The notes under the pieces were generated by a model. The model did not search any database. It was not told the origin of the DNA and worked only from the letters and a program-made list of their open reading frames with translations. 64,000 nucleotides of DNA from Sphingomonas panni. Lineage in GTDB: Bacteria; Pseudomonadota; Alphaproteobacteria; Sphingomonadales; Sphingomonadaceae. Location of the stretch: contig NZ_JAKREU010000008.1 of the NCBI RefSeq assembly GCF_022664435.1, forward strand, positions 62,001 through 126,000. Reading direction: 5' to 3'. Each line of letters begins with the position of its first letter. Position 1 is the first letter of the stretch. Below are positions 7,579-13,744 of this stretch, piece after piece. The translations under genes were made by a program, and so were the position numbers.

Positions 7579-8040
7579 CTACCTGATTGGAATCACGTTC
7601 GTTTCGGTTCTTTTTGCCGCAGCTCGAAAGGCCTGGGCGTCCTCAACGTCCAGCCCCAGCTTATTAATCACCTCCGTCGTGTTCTCCTCAACGATGAAGT
7701 CGAAGAGGACCAGTGAAACGGCGGACGCAAAACTTACCGATGATCCGATAACCTCTTGAAGGTCTGGGATCGAACCGTCGATCGCCTCAGCGCTGCTTTC
7801 GAGGATCGTCAGTGATAGGCCGACATCGCCATCAGTTGGGATGATCCGCAGATGCTCCTTCAACGAGCCTGGTCGGTAGGTATCCTTGATTTGGGCGGCC
7901 GAGGAAGATCGATCGTTGACCACGTCGTTGATCGAAAGAAGTCTCTTCTTCTTGTTCGAGAAAAGGCGGATGCTTTCGGTTACGAGCCGAAAGAACGTTT
8001 CCGAGATCTTTAGATCGAAGGCGCGTTCACCCGCCGTCAT
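7579..8040 (-). CDS. Hypothetical protein divergent to the tra control region
   Basis: The 153-residue soluble protein begins MTAGERAFDLKISETFF; a GTG start at 8058 would add six residues. It has a basic patch (FSNKKKRLLSINDVVNDRS) near residues 28-46 and a hydrophobic, acidic C-terminal half (SVSFASAVSLVLFDFIVEEN). No catalytic or binding motif recognised. It is transcribed away from the tra operon, so its promoter must lie within the repeat-rich intergenic region. A role in regulating transfer or in partition is possible by position only. Confidence 0.6.
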   Translation of the reverse strand: MTAGERAFDLKISETFFRLVTESIRLFSNKKKRLLSINDVVNDRSSSAAQIKDTYRPGSLKEHLRIIPTDGDVGLSLTILESSAEAIDGSIPDLQEVIGSSVSFASAVSLVLFDFIVEENTTEVINKLGLDVEDAQAFRAAAKRTETNVIPIR

Positions 8041-8118
8041 CTTAGAAGAAGTCCTCACCTTGATAGCACACCCTGAAAAATACCGTCTCCGCGGCGTTTT
8101 AGCACCATCGAGTCCGCG

Positions 8119-8131
8119 TTGTGTAACACAA
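8119..8131. promoter_or_regulatory. Perfect 13-bp palindrome, candidate operator
   Basis: TTGTGT-a-ACACAA lies 79 bp upstream of the start of the minus-strand gene at 8040 and 46 bp before the tra operator-like array. It is flanked by near-inverted AGTCCGC (8111) and GCGGAGT (8139), extending the dyad. Such dyads commonly bind dimeric repressors; the factor is unknown. Confidence 0.45.
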
Positions 8132-8176
8132 TCAAAGAGCGGAGTCGCATCGCGGGATTAAGGCCTTCGCGCCGCT

Positions 8177-8297
8177 GTCCTCGCACGCGGACGCGTGTCC
8201 GCCAATACGGACAGCTGTCCGCTATTACGGACAGGCGTTCGTAAACGCGGACAGATGTTCGTGGGGGCGGACAAGTCGTCCCGAAGCGCGGGACAAG
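8177..8297. repeat. Six tandem 20-bp palindromic repeats upstream of traA
   Basis: Consecutive units start at 8177, 8197, 8217, 8237, 8257 and 8278. Each carries an imperfect palindrome of the form GTCCG-N6-CGGAC followed by four spacer bases; units at 8197 and 8217 are perfect dyads. The period of 20 bp is close to two DNA turns, so bound dimers would line up on one face. The array sits between the divergent gene at 8040 and traA at 8460. It could be a cooperative operator for the tra promoter or a centromere-like partition site. The spacing excludes a CRISPR. Confidence 0.85.
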
Positions 8298-8375
8298 AGC
8301 CTGATTGGTAAGCTGGCAAAGCTCATTTCGTCGCAATCGCAGAAAAAACTTACGGCAACCTTACCAGTTCCTAAA

Positions 8376-8399
8376 CGCGCCGATTGCGCGAATTTTTTT
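8376..8399 (+). terminator. Intrinsic terminator inside the tra leader (attenuator-like)
   Basis: CGCGC-cgatt-GCGCG followed by AATTTTTTT lies between the repeat array and traA on the coding strand. Because no gene precedes it, its natural role would be to stop tra transcription early unless an antiterminating event occurs. TGGTAAG (8306-8312) and CTTACCA (8360-8366) just upstream could form a competing stem. Confidence 0.6.
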
Positions 8400-8409
8400 C
8401 CCGGTCGAG

Positions 8410-8447
8410 CCTTTGGTTGGGCGCGCTGAAATGCGCTCAATCAAAGG
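8410..8447 (+). promoter_or_regulatory. Long hairpin sequestering the traA ribosome-binding site
   Basis: The 15-nt arm at 8410-8424 pairs along its full length with 8433-8447 (13 Watson-Crick and two G-U pairs) around an 8-nt loop. The 3' arm ends in AAAGG, the first part of the AAAGGAG Shine-Dalgarno (8443-8449) of traA. Folding would therefore mask the ribosome site of the first tra gene. Seen in sequence; the regulatory effect is inferred. Confidence 0.65.
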
Positions 8448-8459
8448 AGACCTTTCGTC

Positions 8460-8780
8460 ATGAAGACCATGCTCAAGATGGGCCGTCGCGTCGAGACGGC
8501 CGCACTGGCCACCCTCGGCGTCGCAGCGGCTGCGGCCGTGATGGCCTCGCCCGCCTTCGCGGGTGCCGACGGCACGTTCGATACCGCGCTGAACGCCTTC
8601 ACCGGCTTCCTCGAGGGTTCGGGCGGCAAGATCATCACCGTGCTGTCGCTGGCCGGCGGTGTCGTCGGTCTGGCCTCGGGCCGCTTCTCGCTCGGCCAGG
8701 TCGCGATCCCGGTGGGCGTGGGCGTCGGCGCCGGCACCGGCGTTCCGATCGTCACCTCGACCGTCACCGCCACCATCTAA
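8460..8780 (+). CDS. traA: Conjugative pilin TraA (F-type)
   Basis: A 106-residue preprotein with a long signal peptide (cleavage likely after MASPAFA, residue about 35), leaving a roughly 70-residue mature protein with two hydrophobic segments (KIITVLSLAGGVVGLASG and a Gly/Val-rich C-terminal segment), the size and topology of F-type pilins. It is the first gene of the transfer operon and is followed by traL, traE and traK in F order. Divergence in sequence is normal for pilins, so the call rests mainly on topology and position. Translation is probably controlled by the hairpin over its ribosome site. Confidence 0.82.
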   Translation: MKTMLKMGRRVETAALATLGVAAAAAVMASPAFAGADGTFDTALNAFTGFLEGSGGKIITVLSLAGGVVGLASGRFSLGQVAIPVGVGVGAGTGVPIVTSTVTATI

Positions 8781-8839
8781 CTCGATCCGGCACCGGCGGA
8801 GATAGCAGCTCCGCCGGCGTCGTCACTGAAGGTGGCGTG

Positions 8840-9130
8840 ATGTCAGCCGATAAGTACGTGATCCCATCGCACTTGGACGACCCTGAGCTTATCGGCTTTT
8901 GGACGTTGGACGAGTTCCTAGCGATGGTCATCCCCTTCACGTGGGGGATCCTGTCCCAACACATCGTCATCGGGATCGGCTTCGCCGTCCTGGGCTGGTG
9001 GGCACTCCGTAAGGCCAAGGCGGGACGGGCGACATCTTGGTTGATCCACCTGGCATACTGGCACCTCCCCGGCGGCTTTCCGTCTCTCAGGGCCACGCCA
9101 CCTTCCTATCTCCGACTGATGGTGGGCTGA
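8840..9130 (+). CDS. traL: Pilus assembly protein TraL
   Basis: A 96-residue protein beginning MSADKYVIPSHLDDPELIGFWTLDE. The N-terminal IPSHLDDPE pattern followed by two hydrophobic segments (LAMVIPFTWGIL and HIVIGIGFAVLGWWAL) is characteristic of F-type TraL, an inner membrane component of pilus assembly and a counterpart of VirB3. It ends in a polar tail. It starts 59 bp after traA and its stop lies 1 bp before traE. Confidence 0.88.
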   Translation: MSADKYVIPSHLDDPELIGFWTLDEFLAMVIPFTWGILSQHIVIGIGFAVLGWWALRKAKAGRATSWLIHLAYWHLPGGFPSLRATPPSYLRLMVG

Positions 9131-9131
9131 C

Positions 9132-9704
9132 ATGGACTATTCCTACCAGCACGCGCAGAGCCAGCGTGTCCTTCGCCAGCGCAATCTTCTCGGCATCGCC
9201 GCCCTTGTGCTGGCAGGCGCCGTCGCACTCCTCCTCCTCATGTCCGCGACCCGTAGTCGTGAGATCGTCCTGCAGCCGGTCCTCGGATCGCCGGTGACGG
9301 TCTCCAGCAGCGGCGTGTCGCGCGAATATCTCGAGCTCGTCACCCGCGACACGGCGGTCCTGACGCTGAACCGATCGCCCGGCAGCCTCGACTATTGGAT
9401 GAAGTCGGTCCTCGCGATCGTCTCCCCGAGAGCGCAGGGCACGATCAAGGCCGACCTGCTGAAGATCGTCAACGAGCAGCGCAATTCGAGCATGAGCCAA
9501 TTCTTCACGCTCGAGGGCATGGAGATCGACGCCAAGCACCTGCAGTCTACCGTGACCGGCAAGCTCAGCACGGTGGTCGGCCAGAAGATCGTGTCGAGCG
9601 AGCCGCGCACCTTCATCTACGACTGGGAGTATTCGGGCATGAGCCTGAAGCTGGTCGGATTCAGCATGGCGCAGCCGAAGGGCCGCCTGGGAGGCTCGCT
9701 GTGA
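9132..9704 (+). CDS. traE: Type IV secretion protein TraE
   Basis: The 190-residue protein has one N-terminal membrane anchor (residues about 20-38, LLGIAALVLAGAVALLLL) and a periplasmic domain including DYWMKSVLAIVSP and WEYSGMSLKLVGF, as in F TraE (VirB5/VirB8-like position in the channel). It is required for pilus assembly. It begins one base after traL ends and its TGA overlaps the GTG of traK. Confidence 0.9.
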   Translation: MDYSYQHAQSQRVLRQRNLLGIAALVLAGAVALLLLMSATRSREIVLQPVLGSPVTVSSSGVSREYLELVTRDTAVLTLNRSPGSLDYWMKSVLAIVSPRAQGTIKADLLKIVNEQRNSSMSQFFTLEGMEIDAKHLQSTVTGKLSTVVGQKIVSSEPRTFIYDWEYSGMSLKLVGFSMAQPKGRLGGSL

Positions 9705-10519
9705 CGGACGCATTCTACGCCTTCGGCAGCGCTGCACTCGGCACGGTGCTCGCCTCGCGCACAATGTGCTGGCTCAGCCGCATCGCCGGCGCGGCGCTCA
9801 TCGCAGTCGCGGTCTTTGTCTTTGCCGCGCCTGCCTTCGCAGCCAGCGACCAGACGCTGATGGTCGCGGACGGCGCGCAGGTGTCGTGCACCGCGTCGGC
9901 CAAGGATCTGACGCGCATCAGCCTCGTCGGCGACGAGTTTGCCGGTGTCTCGAAGATCAACACGGGCAACCCGTCGGACGACTTCTCGGTCGTAAACGAG
10001 CCAGTTCGCGGCGACATCTACCTGTCCGTTCCTGAGGGCTTCAACCGCCAGACGCTCTCCTTCTTCGGCACTTCGAAGCGCGGCTATGTCTACAAGTTCG
10101 CCTGCCGCATCGCGGGCGACCAGGCGGTGCAGGTGTTCCTCTCGAACCCCGCGATCGCCAAGGCCGACGCGGCCGAGGCGGCACCGACCAAGGTCGCCGC
10201 TGCGTCGACTCCTGAGGACGCGGCGGTGTCGTTGGTGCAGGCGATGTACGCGAACAAGTCGGTCGATGGCTACGAGCTGCGCCAGCGCTCTTTGAAGCCG
10301 GTCTACGTCGGCGACCTCAAGGTCCAGATGATCTCGGAATATCGCGGCGAGGCACTGACGGGTCGCGTTCTGCGGATCGAGAACAAGGGCACGCAGGAAA
10401 AAGTCCTGACCGAGGCACAGGTCGCGCCCGCCAGCGCCCTCGCCGTGTCGATCGCCGAGCCCAAACTCGCACCGGGTCGGGTCACGACCGCCTACCTCGT
10501 CTCGCGGAACGGAAACTAA
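9701..10519 (+). CDS. traK: Periplasmic secretin-like TraK
   Basis: GTG 9701 overlaps the traE stop and is preceded by GGGAGG at 6-bp spacing; an internal ATG at 9764 would leave a conventional signal peptide (MCWLSRIAGAALIAVAVFVFAAPAFA) and is an alternative start. The remaining part is a beta-rich periplasmic protein with the DIYLSVP and YKFACRI patterns of TraK (VirB9-like), which forms the outer membrane core complex with TraV and TraB. Full length from GTG is 272 residues, close to F TraK plus a leader. Confidence 0.88.
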   Translation: MTDAFYAFGSAALGTVLASRTMCWLSRIAGAALIAVAVFVFAAPAFAASDQTLMVADGAQVSCTASAKDLTRISLVGDEFAGVSKINTGNPSDDFSVVNEPVRGDIYLSVPEGFNRQTLSFFGTSKRGYVYKFACRIAGDQAVQVFLSNPAIAKADAAEAAPTKVAAASTPEDAAVSLVQAMYANKSVDGYELRQRSLKPVYVGDLKVQMISEYRGEALTGRVLRIENKGTQEKVLTEAQVAPASALAVSIAEPKLAPGRVTTAYLVSRNGN

Positions 10520-10522
10520 GCC

Positions 10523-11866
10523 ATGGCCATCAAGGACATCTTCTCGCGGTCGCGTAAGCCGCTCGACGGCCCCGAGGCCGCTCCAGAGACGGACGGCGTA
10601 TCGCCGATCGCGTCCGAGCTCGACGGCAACAACGAGACCAAGAAGAAGCAGCGCATGCTTCTCGCAAGCGTCGGCGCGGTCGGCCTCGTTGCCTCGTCGT
10701 TCTGGATCTTCGGCGGCTCGGACAACGCCCGCAAGGTCGACCCCGACAAGCCCGAGCAGGTGAAGGTGTCGGTCGGCGACATGGCGAACAGGACCCTCTC
10801 CGAGCAGGAGTGGATGGCGCTGTCGGAGAACCGCTTCCAGTCAGCCGAGAACCAGCTGAAGAGCGTCGACGGCACCAACGCCCGTGTGGCGCAGCTTTCG
10901 CAGCAGATCGACGCGTTGAAGGCGCAGAACCAGTCGATGTCGTCGGACGGCCAGCGTGTCGTCTCGGCCTATCAGGCCGAGAACGAGCAGCTGCGCAGGC
11001 AGGTGAACGAGCGCGCGGCCGCCCCGCCGCCTGTCCCGGCCGGTCCGCAGGCGATGTACGGCCCGGGCAGCGCTGCGGTGTACGGCCGCGGCGCGGGGGC
11101 GCCGCCTGCCGGTCCCGATCTCTCCGCGCCTCGCCTGAGCGAAGTGAAGATGGTCTCGTTCAGCTCGACCGATCGCGGCACTGCGTCCAAGATCGCCAAG
11201 GGCAGCACGGTCTACACCGACAGCCCCAACTACCTGCCCGCGAACAGCTTCGCGACCGCCAAGGTCATCGTCGGCGTCGACGCCGCGGCGGGCGTGAACA
11301 GCCAGACCGACCCGCTGCCGGTCGTGCTGCGCATCACTGGGCCGGCGCGCTCCGTGCTCCAGAACGGCAAGCTGCTCACCACCAAGATCCAGGGCTGCCT
11401 CATCAACGGCGCCGCGCGCGGCGAGCTGTCGAGCGAGAAGGTCTACATCAAGCTGCAGAAGATGACCTGCCCGCAGCCGGGCGGCCGCTATGCCGAGTCC
11501 GAGGTGAAGGGCTTCATCGCATTCGGCGGCAAGACCGGCGTGCGGGGTCGCGTCGTCAGCCGCGAGGGATCGCTGGTGAGCCAAGCCTTCATCGCCGGCC
11601 TCGTCGGCGGGATCGGGCGCGGCTTCGCGGCCAACACCAACATTGCGCTGCAGCCCGGCAACGTCGTGCTCGCCAACGGCAAGCGCCAGCAGCTCGGGCT
11701 CGGCGACATCGCGCAGGGCGGCGTCGGCAACGGCATCGGCGAGGCGGGCGACATGGTCTCCAAGTATCTGATCGAGCGCGCCGAGCAGTACCAGCCCGTC
11801 ATTGAGATGCCGACGGGTGTCGACGTCGAAATCGTCTTCCTGGAGGGTGTGTATGTCCGCAATTGA
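10523..11866 (+). CDS. traB: Channel-spanning protein TraB (VirB10-like)
   Basis: The 447-residue protein has a cytoplasmic N-terminus, a single membrane segment near residues 45-63 (MLLASVGAVGLVASSFWIFGG), a predicted coiled coil at about 105-170 (NARVAQLSQQIDALKAQNQ, then YQAENEQLRRQVNE), a Pro/Gly-rich linker, and a VirB10-like C-terminal beta domain (LRITGPARSVLQNG, GCLINGAARGELSSEKVYI, GVRGRVVSREG). It bridges inner and outer membranes in the F-type channel. It begins 3 bp after traK and overlaps the DsbC-like gene by 14 bp. Confidence 0.92.
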   Translation: MAIKDIFSRSRKPLDGPEAAPETDGVSPIASELDGNNETKKKQRMLLASVGAVGLVASSFWIFGGSDNARKVDPDKPEQVKVSVGDMANRTLSEQEWMALSENRFQSAENQLKSVDGTNARVAQLSQQIDALKAQNQSMSSDGQRVVSAYQAENEQLRRQVNERAAAPPPVPAGPQAMYGPGSAAVYGRGAGAPPAGPDLSAPRLSEVKMVSFSSTDRGTASKIAKGSTVYTDSPNYLPANSFATAKVIVGVDAAAGVNSQTDPLPVVLRITGPARSVLQNGKLLTTKIQGCLINGAARGELSSEKVYIKLQKMTCPQPGGRYAESEVKGFIAFGGKTGVRGRVVSREGSLVSQAFIAGLVGGIGRGFAANTNIALQPGNVVLANGKRQQLGLGDIAQGGVGNGIGEAGDMVSKYLIERAEQYQPVIEMPTGVDVEIVFLEGVYVRN

Positions 11867-12725
11867 TTACATCGCCTTCTGGCGTCTTCGTCCTCGCTTC
11901 ATCGCCACCATCGCGGGTTGCGCGGCTGTCGTCGGCATCGGTGCCGCTGGCGCTGCGGCGGATCTCGGAATCATGTCGCCGTCCAACCAGAAGGTCGCAG
12001 CGCTCCTCAAGGCACGGCTGCCAAGGACCGACGTTTCCAAGGTCGACTGCGGCGTCGTCGACGGCCTCTGTGAAGTGACTGCCGGCAGCAATCTCTTCTA
12101 TGTCGATCGTTCGGGCCGCTACCTCATGATCGGCCGGGTCTACGACATGGAGACGCGGCAGGACCTTACCGCCACCCGGCTCCTCGAGATCAATCCCGAC
12201 ACGCTCATCGGCGGGGCGGCTAAGGCCAACAACGCCGCCAGCAGCGACGAAGCACCGCTAACGCGTGGTGCCGGGTCCCAGCCCACCGCACCTGCAGCGC
12301 CGCAGCACCTCTCGCTCACGAGCCTGCCGGCGACCGGCGCGATCGTCTGGGGCAAGCCTTCGGGCAAGACGGTCACCGTGTTCAGCGATTTCCGCTGCGG
12401 CTATTGCCGCGCGCTCTCCAACACGCTCCGCACGATGAACGTCCGCGTGATCGAGCGCCCCATCTCGGTCCTGGGCAGCCGCGACCTCGCCAATCAGGTC
12501 TATTGCGCCAAGAACCGCGAGGAGGCCCTGCATCAGGCCTACGCCGGTGAGCCGCTGCGCAACGCCGGCACCTGCGACACGTCGGGCCTCGACGCCAACG
12601 AGAAGTTCGCGCGCGCCCATGGTCTCTCCGGCACGCCCGTCATCGTCCGCGCCGACGGTGCGATGATCGAGGGCTACCGGCCCAAGGAGGCGCTCGCCGC
12701 CTTCATCGCGGGAGGACGGTCGTGA
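11853..12725 (+). CDS. DsbC-like thiol-disulfide isomerase of the tra operon
   Basis: A 290-residue protein whose N-terminal hydrophobic segment (residues about 16-36) should export it or anchor it. A DsbC-type N-terminal domain (RLPRTDVSKVDCGVVDGLCEV) precedes a thioredoxin-like domain with the active site CGYC at residues 182-185 and a GLSGTPVIVRADG cis-proline loop. It likely shuffles disulfides in Cys-rich transfer proteins such as TraN, TraU and TraH. Start ATG 11853 lies inside the end of traB behind GGAGGG; the stop overlaps traV. Confidence 0.9.
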   Translation: MSAIDYIAFWRLRPRFIATIAGCAAVVGIGAAGAAADLGIMSPSNQKVAALLKARLPRTDVSKVDCGVVDGLCEVTAGSNLFYVDRSGRYLMIGRVYDMETRQDLTATRLLEINPDTLIGGAAKANNAASSDEAPLTRGAGSQPTAPAAPQHLSLTSLPATGAIVWGKPSGKTVTVFSDFRCGYCRALSNTLRTMNVRVIERPISVLGSRDLANQVYCAKNREEALHQAYAGEPLRNAGTCDTSGLDANEKFARAHGLSGTPVIVRADGAMIEGYRPKEALAAFIAGGRS

Positions 12726-13744
12726 ACCCTACCAAAATCGGAGCGCTTGGTCTCATCCTCGCGGGCACTGGCCTTGCCAGCTGCACGACGATGGGTGGCA
12801 ACATCAAGGGCAACTTCTCGTGCGTCGCCCCGGATGGCATCTGCGCCCCGAGTTCGACGATCGATGATCGCGCATTGGCGATGATCGCCGGCGAGGACGG
12901 CGATCGCATGATTACGCCCGCTGGTCCCTACAGCGTGCCCGCAAGCGACGGTCGCGGCCCTCAGAGTATCGCCGCGCGCTCGGTAAGTGGCGGCTTCCAG
13001 GCCGCATCAGCCGCGCCGGCGCGTAGCCAAGAGCGGGTGCTGCGCATCGTATTCCCCGCGCAGATCGACGCGGCGGGTCGCCTTCGCGAGCAGACCGCCA
13101 TTCATGCCGTGGTTGAGCGTGGCGAGTGGCAGCAGGCTCTCGCTGCGAACGCGGTTGCGACCACGCCCTCCGAGGTAGCATCGGCGACGGGCGGCGATAC
13201 TCTCCTCGCCGCGGTCGATCGGGCCGCCCCCCCCGTCACCGCGTCCGCGGATCCCGCCTTTGATCCCGACATGCCGAGCGCGGCTGCGGTTGCCGCTGCG
13301 CGCGTGCAGGCCGATCCTGTTGGCGACATCAAGGACCAGGTCGCTCGCCAGCTCGCGCGCAATCCAAGACGCGTGCCGGTGGCCACCCGGCCCACGTTCC
13401 GCCCTGCGCCGACAGGGGTAGCCGTCCAGACTGCACCCGTGGCTCCTGCCTCCCCGCCTCAGGCGCGAACGGCGACGACACAGCCGGTCGGCCCCGCCAA
13501 AACCCCCGCCCCTTCCCCTTCCGCGTCTGTTCGCCCTGTCGCGACGACGCCAACGGCGACGTCGGCCGTCACCGTCCCGCTTCATGCAACCCAGGCGGGT
13601 CGGACCGCGATCGCATCGGTCGCGGCAAACCCGGCAATCCGTGCGGGGCTCGCGCGCGTCGAGCCTGACGCGCGCGAAGCCGCCAAGGCCAACGGCGTCG
13701 TACCGGTGCTGCGCGCTCCCTCATTCCCCGGAGTGGATCAATGA
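12722..13744 (+). CDS. traV: Outer membrane lipoprotein TraV
   Basis: A GTG-started 340-residue lipoprotein with lipobox LASC (lipidated Cys near residue 20) and a TraV-like N-terminal motif (GNIKGNFSCVAPDGICAPSSTIDDRALAMI) with paired cysteines. F TraV is about half this length; here a long Ala/Pro/Thr-rich low-complexity region fills residues about 170-310 before a short terminal segment. It anchors the TraK/TraB core in the outer membrane. GTGA overlap with the DsbC-like gene and ATGA overlap with traC show coupling. Confidence 0.88.
   Translation: MNPTKIGALGLILAGTGLASCTTMGGNIKGNFSCVAPDGICAPSSTIDDRALAMIAGEDGDRMITPAGPYSVPASDGRGPQSIAARSVSGGFQAASAAPARSQERVLRIVFPAQIDAAGRLREQTAIHAVVERGEWQQALAANAVATTPSEVASATGGDTLLAAVDRAAPPVTASADPAFDPDMPSAAAVAAARVQADPVGDIKDQVARQLARNPRRVPVATRPTFRPAPTGVAVQTAPVAPASPPQARTATTQPVGPAKTPAPSPSASVRPVATTPTATSAVTVPLHATQAGRTAIASVAANPAIRAGLARVEPDAREAAKANGVVPVLRAPSFPGVDQ

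Noticed and set aside
8177-8297. Possible CRISPR array
   Set aside because: The period is 20 bp with palindromes in every unit and no unique spacers of 30 bp or so; no cas genes nearby.
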